Origin: Sulfurospirillum sp.
Lineage (GTDB): Bacteria > Campylobacterota > Campylobacteria > Campylobacterales > Sulfurospirillaceae
Assembly: GCA_021206415.1 (NCBI GenBank)
Contig: JAJOKG010000052.1
Span: 1-37,356 of the forward strand
Direction: 5' to 3'
DNA: 37,356 nt
Under the pieces are notes generated by a model that was not told the origin of the DNA, did no database searches, and saw only the letters and a list, made by a program, of their open reading frames with translations. Positions 1 through 7,804 of this stretch are shown here, in pieces. Each line of letters opens with the position of its first letter. Positions within the stretch are counted from its first letter, which is position 1. Position numbers and translations under genes: made by a program.

Positions 1-193
1 GTGATTAAGGCTACAACCATTGGTGGCTTTTTAACAAAGCTTAGACTTTTCATCACTGCGTATGCTATCAACTGCTTTTTGAAGCTTAGTGATGACAAAA
101 AAGCTCTTCTGTTTAACTAGCAGTTTGACTTAATTTTAATTCATTTTAGCAAGAGCGAGAGTATAATGCATCAAAATTCACTAAAGGATTACT
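1..193. other. Window edge and leader of the SDR gene; no certain gene
   Basis: Bases 1-120 are open on both strands. On the + strand a frame runs from the window edge to TAG at 118-120 and could be the 3' end of an upstream gene. On the - strand a frame starting at TTG (98) or ATG (53) runs off the window edge and could be the start of a divergent gene. Neither reading shows a family I recognise, and the two are antisense to each other, so at most one is real. Bases 121-193 are an AT-rich promoter and leader for the next gene. Confidence 0.3.
162..167 (+). promoter_or_regulatory. -10 element of the SDR gene
   Basis: A perfect TATAAT hexamer lies 26 bases before the ATG at 194. An AAAGGA ribosome-binding site follows at about 183-188. 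No good -35 box is visible, which is common for sigma-70 promoters in Campylobacterota. Confidence 0.55.
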
Positions 194-949
194 ATGTCTA
201 AAATTGTATTAGTTACAGGAGCAACATCAGGTTTTGGTGAAGCAACGGCTACTAAATTTGCTATGGCAGGATATAAAGTTATTGTCACGGGTCGAAGACA
301 TGAGCGTTTAGAAGCATTAAAAAACAGACTTCCAAAGTGTGATATTTTACCTCTTTGTTTTGATGTCAGCAAAAAAGAAGAAGTTTTTCAAGCCATTGCT
401 TCGCTCCCTCAAGCCTATAAAAACATTGATATTTTGGTCAATAATGCGGGACTTGCATTGGGATTGGAACGTGCTAATGAGGCAAATTTAGATGACTGGG
501 AAAAAATGATAGATACAAATATTAAAGGGCTTTTATATGTCACCAAAGCTGTTTTGCCTATGATGGTAGAGCGCAAAACTGGTTACATTTTCAACCTCAG
601 CTCTACAGCAGCCAGTTGGCCGTATGAAGGGGGCAATGTTTATGGCGCAACCAAAGCATTTGTCAAACAGTTTTCCCTGAACCTTCGAACCGATTTAAAA
701 GGAACACATGTGCGTGTAACAAACATTGAGCCTGGATTTTCACAGACAGAGTTTTCAGACGTACGTTTTAAAGGTGATACGCAAAAAGCACACCAACTCT
801 ATGAAAACACCACACCCCTTTTAGCAGAAGATATCGCTCAGACCATTTTTACCCTTGCAGAACTTCCTGCGCATGTTAATGTCAATCGCATTGAAATTAT
901 GCCGACATGTCAAAGTTATGCCGGTCTTGTGGTTGAAAAGAAGAGTTAA
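194..949 (+). CDS. SDR family NAD(P)-dependent oxidoreductase (YdfG-like)
   Basis: A 251-residue classical short-chain dehydrogenase/reductase. The cofactor motif TGATSGFG is at residues 8-15, NNAG at 83-86, the catalytic serine in the NLSS stretch near 136, and YGATK supplies Tyr150 and Lys154. The TGRR segment after the second beta strand (32-35) suggests NADP(H) preference. Length and overall pattern resemble YdfG, an NADP-dependent 3-hydroxy acid (serine/allo-threonine) dehydrogenase; the exact substrate cannot be read from sequence. The ATG is preceded by AAAGGA. The gene stands alone, with a paired-palindrome hairpin just after its stop. Confidence 0.9.
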   Translation: MSKIVLVTGATSGFGEATATKFAMAGYKVIVTGRRHERLEALKNRLPKCDILPLCFDVSKKEEVFQAIASLPQAYKNIDILVNNAGLALGLERANEANLDDWEKMIDTNIKGLLYVTKAVLPMMVERKTGYIFNLSSTAASWPYEGGNVYGATKAFVKQFSLNLRTDLKGTHVRVTNIEPGFSQTEFSDVRFKGDTQKAHQLYENTTPLLAEDIAQTIFTLAELPAHVNVNRIEIMPTCQSYAGLVVEKKS

Positions 950-954
950 ATCTT

Positions 955-984
955 TTTACATGTAAGAACTTTCTTACATGTAAA
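955..984 (+). repeat. Paired TTACATGTAA palindromes forming a hairpin
   Basis: Two copies of the dispersed palindrome (956-965 and 974-983) are placed so that TTTACATGTAAG, a 6-base loop and CTTACATGTAAA form a perfect 12-bp inverted repeat. It lies between the SDR gene and the VF530 gene. It could end or attenuate transcription, although no strong T-run follows directly. Confidence 0.8.
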
Positions 985-1002
985 TCTTATTTTGAGGAAC
1001 CA

Positions 1003-1236
1003 ATGAATCCAAACGAACACAAAAACAACCCTTTGCATGGCATTACCTTAGAGAAGATGTTGAGTGAATTGCACGCACACTATGGCTGGGAGAAACTTGA
1101 TGAGATGATGCGTATGAACTGCTTTCATGAAAATCCTAGCATCAAATCGTGCTTGAAATTTTTTAGAAAAACACCCTGGGCACGCACAAAAATAGAAAAA
1201 CTCTACCTTCACTTTCGCACACAAACAACAAAGTAA
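1003..1236 (+). CDS. VF530 family small DNA-binding protein (DUF2132)
   Basis: A 77-residue protein matching the VF530 family along its length: the [12 protein letters not shown] opening, HYGW near residue 27, NCF, and the [16 protein letters not shown] segment that is the family hallmark. A family member from Vibrio fischeri has a solved fold and the family is annotated as DNA-binding, but its cellular role is not established. GAGG lies just upstream of the ATG. The stop is 4 bases from the GTG start of the transporter gene, so the two are probably co-transcribed. Confidence 0.88.
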   Translation: MNPNEHKNNPLHGITLEKMLSELHAHYGWEKLDEMMRMNCFHENPSIKSCLKFFRKTPWARTKIEKLYLHFRTQTTK

Positions 1237-1240
1237 ATCA

Positions 1241-2099
1241 GTGACATACGCAAAGGCTTTTGGCATTACCGCAATGGGGATGATTTTGATGAGTTTTGAA
1301 TCCCCTCTTATTAAAATGACCCTTGTGAGTGCGCAAAATTTTACGTTTTACTTTGGTCTATGTATGTTTACGACAATGAATCTCACCCTTTTTTTGAAAC
1401 ACAAAACAGCCTTTTTTGCACTTTATAAAAAAGATTTTTTGATTATTTTTGCCAGTGGTTTTTGTATTGCGCTGAGTAATCTTTTTTTTTATTCTGGCGA
1501 TCAAGCACACCAGTGTGGCAAGTGCTGTTTTTATTTTAAGTACAGGACCGCTGATTAGTGCGGGGATTGGGTTTCTCTTTTTCAAACAAAAAACGCCTTT
1601 GCGCACTTTCATCGCTATCTTTTTTGTTTTTCTTGGATTGGGGTTTATCCTCTTTCATGATGTGGCTCTTGGCAATATGAAAGGCAATCTTTACGCGTTT
1701 GGCTGTGTTTTTTCTTTTGTATCGATGCTAACCATTTTAGAACGCAACAAAGAAGCAAATCGACTCGCATGTTTTGGAACGGGAGCGCTTTTGGCTTCTT
1801 GTCTAGCCGCACTGAGTGCGCCTATTGTTCTGCCAGATAGTTATTCACTGAGTATTATTGTAGGGGTTGGAGCTTTCTTAACACCGCTTTCTCGTGCGCT
1901 CATAGGCATAGGAACCAGATTCTTATCTTCAGTAGAAGTAGCCCTCTTAACGATTATTGAACCTGTTCTTGCCCCATTTTGGGTCTGGATTTTATTGAAG
2001 GAAGCACCGCATCCAAATACACTCTTAGGCGGTGCTATCATTGTTACAACCTTAATCATTCACTCGATTAAAACACATCAAGCGCATCAAAAAGACTAA
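1241..2099 (+). CDS. EamA/DMT family transporter, frameshifted
   Basis: A drug/metabolite transporter of about 285 residues once one extra base is removed. It is hydrophobic throughout, with about ten predicted membrane segments in two EamA-type halves. The track shows it as two overlapping ORFs (1241-1558 and 1515-2099). The break lies in 1482-1497, where a T9 run is followed by GG; dropping one base joins them as ...SNLFF.. AIKHTSVASAVFILSTGP..., a typical EamA midsection. The start is GTG, four bases after the VF530 stop. The substrate is unknown. The 3' end overlaps the convergent NTF2-like gene by four bases. Confidence 0.85.
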
Positions 2100-2509
2100 T
2101 GGTCTGAGGCAGTCAACTGTCCATAAAGTACATTCAAATCACCTAAAACCCATGCATCAACAATCTTATCATCTTCAAATTTGAAAAAACAAGCCCCTGA
2201 GTAGCGAATACGATTTCCTGTGGGCTCAAACCCAAACAGTTTGCCTGTATGTGAGCCTGTGTAAACCAATCGTACAGCGGCTTTATCGCCTTCAACGACC
2301 ACATCTTCAATCACATGGTACAGGTTTGAAAATGCACCAAAAAGCATTTTGGCATAGTCACCAAAACCATTAATACCTTCCACTTTCATACCTAGTGAAC
2401 CTCTAAAATTAATGGTAGGACTTAAAAAATGATGTGCTTGGTCAAGCTTTTGCTCGTTCCAAACCACCTCATAATACTCTTCAATAATCTGACGTAGTTG
2501 TTTTGCCAT
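2096..2509 (-). CDS. NTF2-like / SnoaL-family protein
   Basis: A 137-residue single-domain protein with the cone-shaped NTF2-like signature: an N-terminal helix ending YYEVVWNEQKLDQAHHFLSP, then alternating strands such as VRLVYTGSHTGKLFG, closing with FKFEDDKIVDAWVLGD. This matches the SnoaL-like ester cyclase group, where a conserved scaffold hosts varied small-molecule activities, so no substrate is assigned. Its start lies inside the 3' end of the small upstream gene (2481-2764), suggesting translational coupling. Confidence 0.78.
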   Translation of the reverse strand: MAKQLRQIIEEYYEVVWNEQKLDQAHHFLSPTINFRGSLGMKVEGINGFGDYAKMLFGAFSNLYHVIEDVVVEGDKAAVRLVYTGSHTGKLFGFEPTGNRIRYSGACFFKFEDDKIVDAWVLGDLNVLYGQLTASDH

Positions 2510-2764
2510 TGGCTTTTTTTTCCTTTTTCTGGTGCCTGTTTTGCAGTAGATTTGGAAGCTGGGGCATTTGCACCATTTTCAAACCAACTCTCACTTGCAT
2601 CGTATTCAAATTCAAACACTTTATCAAAACCTTTTTTTTCTAACTCACTATCAAGGTTTTGAGGCGTGAGGCCTTTTTTTCTTGCAAACTTCAAGAATCT
2701 CTTCAATATCTTCCTCGGGAATGCCACCATAACGCATCTCTAAAACTGCTTCGTTAGCCGTCAT
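2481..2764 (-). CDS. Small hypothetical protein, two homopolymer frameshifts
   Basis: I do not recognise this family. Reading from the ATG at 2764, removing one A from each of two A runs (opposite T7 at 2674-2680 and T8 at 2514-2521) gives a continuous protein of 93 residues that ends at TGA (2481), 29 bases inside the NTF2-like gene. The N-terminal half is helical and charged (MRYGGIPEEDIEEILEVCKK, then SELEKKGFDKVFEFEYD). The C-terminal third is a low-complexity tail rich in Ala, Ser, Thr and Lys. The ORF track shows only a shifted version (2422-2730). No signal peptide or membrane segment. The reconstruction is inference. Confidence 0.5.
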
Positions 2765-2913
2765 TATCTCTTTCTCATCTAAAAAATAGCCCTAAGACAC
2801 TAGGGTCATTTACCGTCTGAACGCTCATTCAAACACCGCCACTACATCCTTACTATAACGTAGCAAAATTATAATCATTTTTTTTCAAAAAAAAACCTAA
2901 AAATTACCTCAAT

Positions 2914-3682
2914 CTATTCATAATATTCGCTATCTTTTTTATCGGTAACAAACATGTGTCCAGGGGCATGCGTGATGGCAAAAGGAAGTTTCATCTGCGT
3001 AATCACATTTTGAGGGGTCACACCACACGGCCAAAAGAGTGGAATTTCATCTTCTTTAATGACAATGGCATCGCCATAATCAGGATGTGTGACATCGTTA
3101 ATACCTATCATCTCAGGATAGCCCACTTGAATGGGTGAACCGTGCATTCTAGGAAAATGACTGGTCACCACACACGCATCGGCAACTTTTTCTTTTTTTA
3201 ATGGGGCGCATACTCACTACCATCTCTCCACTAAAGCCTCCTACAGGTTTAAGGGCAATGTTGGTGCGATACATCGCCACATTTTTTTGCTCATCCACAT
3301 GGCGAAGAGGCATCCCGTTTTCAATAAGTGCTGTCTCAAATGAGAAGCTACACCCAATCAGAAAAAAGACCAAATCAGGCGTATAGTAAGGCGTTATATC
3401 CGTTACCGTTTCCACCAAAACGCCCTCACGTAAAATGTTGTATTTGGGGATTTCATTTAAGATATTTGCCCCAGGAGCTAAGAGTTTTGAAACATGCCCC
3501 TCTTCAATCACCTCAAGCACAGGAATGGCTTTTGAATTTTCACGAGCAAAGGCTTCGAACTCTTTGGCATAAACACGAGGCAGAGCAACCATATTCATCT
3601 GAATATACCCCGGACACTCTCCTGCTGTCGGACGGGTAAATTCACCTTTGGCAATTTTAGCACGAAGCTCTTTTGGACACAT
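2914..3682 (-). CDS. DUF1445 putative hydro-lyase / D-glutamate cyclase domain, frameshifted
   Basis: Reconstructed length is 255 residues, normal for the YcsI-type putative hydro-lyases (PF07286, D-glutamate cyclase). Recognisable blocks are FTRPTAGECPGYIQMNMVALP near the N-terminus, FLIGCSFSFETALIENG, the YRTNIALKPVGGFSG strand, and HGSPIQVGYPEMIGI followed by FWPCGVTPQ. The track splits it at 3149-3742 and 2914-3171; removing one base of T7 (3193-3199) joins them. I chose the ATG at 3682 because AGG lies six bases upstream; the longer ORF start gives an atypical extension. It is divergent from the DUF4392 gene, its usual fusion partner. Confidence 0.85.
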
Positions 3683-3745
3683 TTTCATCCTTTTTTTGAC
3701 ACACATTGTAGCAAATTTTAGGTACAATTTTTTTAACGTCAACTT

Positions 3746-3755
3746 TTACATGTAA
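3746..3755. repeat. TTACATGTAA copy in the leader of the DUF4392 gene
   Basis: The palindrome sits in the divergent promoter region, and its right arm merges into the ribosome-binding site (TAAGGA) of the gene starting at 3764. Confidence 0.9.
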
Positions 3756-3763
3756 GGATTTTT

Positions 3764-4600
3764 ATGCAGAGATTTCACAGCGTTGAGGAGATTGTTCTAC
3801 AACACTCCACACGTCACATGGACAAAATTCAAGCGCAGTTTCCTTTTGAGCACACAAAAAAAGCGGTCAATGCCTTTGTGCAACTTGAACGAGGCGTGGT
3901 TTTCATCTACACAGGATTTTACGTCGCAGGCTACGCTGAAACCGATGGTCCCATTGGTGCGTACTTTTTAGCTAAAGCGTTTGAAAAAATTGGCTTTAAA
4001 CCCGTCATTGTGACGGATTCCTTTTGTGAGGGCTATTTTCCTGAGATTGAAACCCTTTATATTCCGCTTTCAGGCTTACATGTAAACGAATACGAAGCCC
4101 TTTTAAACGAGCACAAACCCGTTGCTCACTTTTCTATTGAACGTTGCGGTCAAAATGCGCAGGGCGATTACCTCAACGCCAGAGGTGTTTCGGTGAAAGA
4201 GTTTACCGCACCTGTGGATGAACTCTTTGCATTAGGAAGTAAAAGTGCTCCTAGTTTTGGCATTGGTGATGGGGGAAATGAAGTGGGTATGGGAAGTTTT
4301 GCCAAAGCGCTTCAAAATAAAGAATTTTTCTATGATTACTGCGTCATTGCATGTGATTATCCCATGATTGCTTCAGTCTCAAATTGGGGTGGATATGGCT
4401 TTATTGCAGAGCTTGAGCGGGTTTTACATGTAAACCTTCTACCTTCGTTTGAAGCGGTTGAGCAGTACCTAGCCTTCATCGTTTCTAAAGGCTCTGTGGA
4501 TGGCATTAAACGAGAATCGGTCATGTCCGTGGATGGAAAAGAGTGGGAGATAGAGCCTGAAATTTTACAAGCACTGAAAGATTATGCAACCAAAGGATAA
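3764..4600 (+). CDS. DUF4392 domain protein (D-glutamate cyclase C-terminal-like)
   Basis: A 278-residue protein matching the DUF4392 / D-glutamate cyclase-like C-terminal domain family (PF14336). Telling segments are ETDGPIGAYFLAKAFEKIGF (residues about 60-80), HFSIERCGQNAQGDY near 125-140, the glycine-rich FGIGDGGNEVGMG near 165-178, and SVSNWGGYG near 205. In animals this domain is fused behind DUF1445 in DGLUCY, which converts D-glutamate to 5-oxo-D-proline. Here the two parts are separate, divergent neighbours. The next gene, trxC, starts four bases after the stop, so they are likely co-transcribed. Two in-frame TTACATGTAA copies encode Leu-His-Val-Asn. Confidence 0.85.
   Translation: MQRFHSVEEIVLQHSTRHMDKIQAQFPFEHTKKAVNAFVQLERGVVFIYTGFYVAGYAETDGPIGAYFLAKAFEKIGFKPVIVTDSFCEGYFPEIETLYIPLSGLHVNEYEALLNEHKPVAHFSIERCGQNAQGDYLNARGVSVKEFTAPVDELFALGSKSAPSFGIGDGGNEVGMGSFAKALQNKEFFYDYCVIACDYPMIASVSNWGGYGFIAELERVLHVNLLPSFEAVEQYLAFIVSKGSVDGIKRESVMSVDGKEWEIEPEILQALKDYATKG
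4076..4085. repeat. TTACATGTAA copy inside the DUF4392 gene (first)
   Basis: Read in frame as Leu-His-Val-Asn following a Ser-Gly pair. Confidence 0.9.
4424..4433. repeat. TTACATGTAA copy inside the DUF4392 gene (second)
   Basis: Extended 12-base form TTTACATGTAAA, again read as Leu-His-Val-Asn. Confidence 0.9.
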
Positions 4601-4603
4601 GCG

Positions 4604-5026
4604 ATGAAAGTGATCTGTTCACACTGTTTAGCAACCAATAACGTCCCAAAACTAGACGTCTATAAAAAAGCTAATTGCGGAAAATGCAAAGCTTCTTTGC
4701 TTGACCCGCACCCTATCGCACTGAGCAGCGATAACATAGAAGCCATTTTAAAAAGTACCGATGTGCCCATCATTGTCGATTTTTGGGCACCGTGGTGTGG
4801 ACCATGCAAAATATTCGCTCCTGTCTTTGAACAAGCCGCACGTGCCTACCCGCTTCGTGTTTTGTTCGCCAAAGTTGATACCGAAGCTGAGCAATTTTTA
4901 GCCTCACGTTTTAAAATCCGCTCCATTCCAACTATAATTGTCTTTAAAGATGGCAAAGAAGTGGAACGTGTTAGTGGAGCGATGAACGATGAAGGTTTGG
5001 ATAGATTTGTGGAGAGGTTTTTGTAA
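4604..5026 (+). CDS. trxC: Thioredoxin 2 (TrxC)
   Basis: A 140-residue thioredoxin with the N-terminal zinc-binding extension that defines thioredoxin 2: CSHC at residues 5-8 and CGKC at 25-28. The thioredoxin fold follows, with the redox site WCGPC (Cys65 and Cys68) and the cis-proline segment SIPTI near 107. It reduces protein disulfides in the cytoplasm, and the family is typically linked to oxidative stress. AAGGATAAG over the preceding stop serves as the ribosome-binding site, coupling it to the DUF4392 gene. Confidence 0.95.
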   Translation: MKVICSHCLATNNVPKLDVYKKANCGKCKASLLDPHPIALSSDNIEAILKSTDVPIIVDFWAPWCGPCKIFAPVFEQAARAYPLRVLFAKVDTEAEQFLASRFKIRSIPTIIVFKDGKEVERVSGAMNDEGLDRFVERFL

Positions 5027-5107
5027 TTTTTCTTTCATTTTGAAATATTTTTAATCACCTCTTTTTTACTGGGCTATGATAAGCACATTAAAACAGTGAG
5101 GTGAGAA

Positions 5108-5458
5108 ATGATTTTAGGAAAATGCCCCTTTTGTGGTGGCAATGTGCTTTCACAAAAGATAACCGCTAGAGGTCAAAAAATAAATCTTTACCATTGTGAG
5201 CATGCCATCAAAGAGCGTGATATGAATGATGATTATGTTTTTAGTGCCACGTCCACCTGTCGTTTTCAAGTTTACTCCAATGCACTCTTGCGCTGGAATA
5301 AACGAAGTTTGAGTGAGTCTGAGATGAAAAAACTGCTTCAAGAGGGACAAATTGTAGTGCGCTTGCATGGGAAAAAAGGAACACGTGAATATTTTAAATA
5401 CGTCGTTACTGATCCAGAATATGGCCTGAGCATCTTGTGGGATAGCGAAGTTGCATAA
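5108..5458 (+). CDS. Zinc-ribbon protein resembling topoisomerase C-terminal repeats
   Basis: A 116-residue protein. CPFCGG at residues 6-11 with later cysteines (His-Cys near 29-30 and STCRF near 50-52) forms a probable zinc ribbon. The following NKRSLSESEMKKLLQEGQ segment, a LHGKKGTREYFKY strand pair and a final hydrophobic strand resemble the zinc-ribbon repeats at the C-terminus of bacterial topoisomerase III/I enzymes. No topoisomerase core is attached, so it is a free-standing domain of unknown function, perhaps nucleic-acid binding. It has its own upstream AT-rich region (TATGAT at 5075-5080) and a GAGGTGAG ribosome-binding site. Confidence 0.65.
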   Translation: MILGKCPFCGGNVLSQKITARGQKINLYHCEHAIKERDMNDDYVFSATSTCRFQVYSNALLRWNKRSLSESEMKKLLQEGQIVVRLHGKKGTREYFKYVVTDPEYGLSILWDSEVA

Positions 5459-5462
5459 ATCT

Positions 5463-5472
5463 TTACATGTAA
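5463..5472. repeat. TTACATGTAA copy between convergent genes
   Basis: Twelve-base form lying in the 20-base gap between the zinc-ribbon stop and the GGDEF/EAL stop. Confidence 0.9.
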
Positions 5473-5478
5473 AAGAAG

Positions 5479-6783
5479 TTAAGAGCCAAATACAGGAGAA
5501 GGCATGTCGATATAATAGCCTTGAGAATAATCAATACCTAACTGTTTTACAGCGGAAAGTACTGTACTAGAATGCACAAACTCTGCCACGGTTTTAATAC
5601 CCAATTTTTTAGAAAAGCTCACAATGGTTTCCACAACAATTTGCGCATTTCTGTCTTTATCAAGTTCTTTAATTAAACTGCCATCTATCTTAATAAAATC
5701 AGGCTTTAATTTAATGACATACGAAAAGTTGGAAAAACCACTTCCAAAATCATCTATGGCAACCTTGGCGCCATAACGTTTAATTTCGTAAAAAAAGAGC
5801 AAGACTTTATTAAAATCTTGCACTTTTTCAGATTCTAAAAGCTCAAATGTTACACGATGCCCCATATTTGATGTTCTTAATTTTTCAATAATAAAATCAC
5901 AAATCTCTGGATTTATAATATCTTCAAAGGAGAGATTGATACTAAAATCAAAGAGGTATTCTTCAAAAATTTTAAAACTCTTTTCAATAATCATCATGGT
6001 AATTTTGTCATACACCTTAATGGTTTTTGCGACAGGAATAAAGTTATTGGGATCGTGAATCACCCCTTCTTCATCAATTAAACGAGAGAGTGCTTCAAAC
6101 TTTACAATTTCATTGGTTTTATTATTAATAATGGGCTGAAAATAGGGCACAATCCCCGAAGCATCGACAATAGCTTTACGTATTTTTGAAGCATATTTAA
6201 GGTTGTTTTCATACTCTTGCGAAAAGCTCATACTGTCTTCATAAATCCAATACTTAAGTTGCTGTTGTTTTGCATATTTAAGCGCCATATTCACTTTGGA
6301 AAATATATCATGATTAGATCTACTCGCACTTGAGGAGAGGGTGCAATCAACATAAATTTCTGTTTGTGCATAGGCATATTTTAAGTGTGTTAATTTTTTA
6401 GAGAGAGATTCGATGTACTCTTTTAGAAGATAAAAATTCATCTTTTCTTTGATTAAAATCGCAAATTCATCTCCAGCAATGCGATAAACCGTTCCATCTT
6501 TTTGGCTCTCTTTTAAGCTTTTAGCAAAAGACTCCAAAATAAAATCCCCCACAACAAAACCATAAAAATCATTCAAAAGTTTAAAATTATCAATATTGGC
6601 AAGAATCAGTGTAAATTCATTCTGCTCTTCAAGATCATGACGTAATTTATAAAGGTTGGGTAAACGTGTCAAAGAATCGGCATAAAACTGTTCAACAAGG
6701 CTTTCTTGCATTAATTCTAATTCTCGTGAGAGCATGTCAATCTTTTCAGATGAAGAGATCTCTTTTGGGACACTTTGTTGCAT
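5479..6783 (-). CDS. GGDEF-EAL domain protein (cyclic di-GMP turnover)
   Basis: A 434-residue cytosolic protein with no membrane or sensor domain: a short N-terminal helix (1-33), a GGDEF domain (about 35-185) and an EAL domain (about 200-430). The cyclase site reads AGDEF (103-107) rather than GGDEF and no RxxD inhibitory site is evident, so cyclase activity is uncertain. The EAL domain looks catalytic: EAL at 230-232, NLS, FELLES, the DDFGSGF loop, KIDGS and the downstream AEF and SQGYY blocks are present. It is most likely a phosphodiesterase hydrolysing cyclic di-GMP, possibly with a regulatory GGDEF domain. Single gene, convergent with the zinc-ribbon gene. Confidence 0.9.
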   Translation of the reverse strand: MQQSVPKEISSSEKIDMLSRELELMQESLVEQFYADSLTRLPNLYKLRHDLEEQNEFTLILANIDNFKLLNDFYGFVVGDFILESFAKSLKESQKDGTVYRIAGDEFAILIKEKMNFYLLKEYIESLSKKLTHLKYAYAQTEIYVDCTLSSSASRSNHDIFSKVNMALKYAKQQQLKYWIYEDSMSFSQEYENNLKYASKIRKAIVDASGIVPYFQPIINNKTNEIVKFEALSRLIDEEGVIHDPNNFIPVAKTIKVYDKITMMIIEKSFKIFEEYLFDFSINLSFEDIINPEICDFIIEKLRTSNMGHRVTFELLESEKVQDFNKVLLFFYEIKRYGAKVAIDDFGSGFSNFSYVIKLKPDFIKIDGSLIKELDKDRNAQIVVETIVSFSKKLGIKTVAEFVHSSTVLSAVKQLGIDYSQGYYIDMPSPVFGS

Positions 6784-6928
6784 TGTCTGCCTTTATTGAA
6801 ATCTTAAATAATGGGGAATTATCATTGTAGCAAAAGTTGAATAAATTATAAAAAAACCTATACAAGAGGCTAATTCTTCTTGAAGTTTTTTGTGTTACAA
6901 TTTTTAAACCTCAACAAAAGGAGATAGG

Positions 6929-7285
6929 ATGTCTTTGAAAAAATATTGTGTGGTACTTATTCCATTCTTATTCATACTCAACGCATATTCAGCAGGAAGA
7001 AACAGTGAAGTTGAAGTCCCTCGAACAGCGTACAAAGATCCTTACAAATACTACATTTTATCAGATACGAAACAAGCGACCATTCATCAAGTGAGCCTTA
7101 AGCGCCTTAGTTACGACACCATCTTATACATCAAAGTAGAAATCAACTGCCCTTCACGTGTCTTACGAGAAATGGGACATAACATTAACTCCCTCAAAGC
7201 CATTACAACTAACACTCCTACACAATGGTATCAACCCACTATTGGAAGTGCACAAGCAGATATTATCACCTACGTGTGTCGCTAA
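6929..7285 (+). CDS. Exported hypothetical protein
   Basis: A 118-residue protein with a clear Sec signal peptide: Lys-Lys, then a hydrophobic core ending in NAYSAG, with cleavage likely near residue 21-22. The mature part is polar, contains two cysteines (NCPS and the penultimate Cys) that could form a disulfide, and is probably periplasmic. I recognise no family. AAAGGAGATAGG provides a strong ribosome-binding site. The stop overlaps the convergent 7282-7644 gene by four bases. Confidence 0.65.
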   Translation: MSLKKYCVVLIPFLFILNAYSAGRNSEVEVPRTAYKDPYKYYILSDTKQATIHQVSLKRLSYDTILYIKVEINCPSRVLREMGHNINSLKAITTNTPTQWYQPTIGSAQADIITYVCR

Positions 7286-7644
7286 GAGAGCAATTGCTTT
7301 AACAGAGGCTCCATCTCTTCATAATCATCACGCTGGCTAAAGGCTTCAAAGAGTTGCATTTTCAGTGCAAAAACTTGCGAATCAAAAAATATGCTAGAGC
7401 TTCCAAAATCAAGCCCACTGATGCCTAGCGTATTCATGGCTTCCCACACTTCAGGAGAACTAAGCGTACTCAGTGCATCTTGAGCAATCAGCTGTGTCAG
7501 CCACGAATTATCACCCTCATTGGCTTTTATAGAGTCATAATGGAGTAAAAAATCCTCAAAACTCCCCTCTTCTTTCTTGATAGAGTTGTACATTCCATAC
7601 CCAATGCCCGCATATGGGTCTAGCTCAAACAGTCTGCTTTCCAT
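7282..7644 (-). CDS. Hypothetical acidic protein
   Basis: A 120-residue soluble, acidic and probably helical protein with no signal peptide, membrane segment or recognised motif. The opening FELDPYAGIGYGMYNSIKK and the repeated Glu/Asp-rich helices are its only notable features. Upstream lies GGAG, so the ATG at 7644 is well placed. It is divergent from pyrB, with two TTTACATGTAAA copies in the shared 5' region. Function unknown. Confidence 0.6.
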   Translation of the reverse strand: MESRLFELDPYAGIGYGMYNSIKKEEGSFEDFLLHYDSIKANEGDNSWLTQLIAQDALSTLSSPEVWEAMNTLGISGLDFGSSSIFFDSQVFALKMQLFEAFSQRDDYEEMEPLLKQLLS

Positions 7645-7656
7645 GGCTTACTCCTT

Positions 7657-7666
7657 TTACATGTAA
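7657..7666. repeat. TTACATGTAA copy upstream of the 7282-7644 gene
   Basis: Twelve-base form 13 bases before the divergent start codon at 7644, close to its ribosome-binding site. Confidence 0.9.
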
Positions 7667-7691
7667 AAGCAAAAAATATACCTTTTTATCT

Positions 7692-7701
7692 TTACATGTA
7701 A
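7692..7701. repeat. TTACATGTAA copy upstream of pyrB
   Basis: Twelve-base form, 35 bases from the previous copy (centre to centre), in the divergent region ahead of pyrB. Confidence 0.9.
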
Positions 7702-7804
7702 AAACATGACAAATCGTTCATTAAGTGAAAGTTTGATAAAATGCACGGATTTGGTTACTCGCAACCAACCCCCCATCTCATATCATAACGAAGAGGTACT
7801 GCTC

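Noticed and set aside
7706-7804. N-terminal extension of PyrB from the track's upstream start
   Set aside because: The extra 33 residues fit no aspartate carbamoyltransferase, and a good ribosome-binding site precedes the ATG at 7805.
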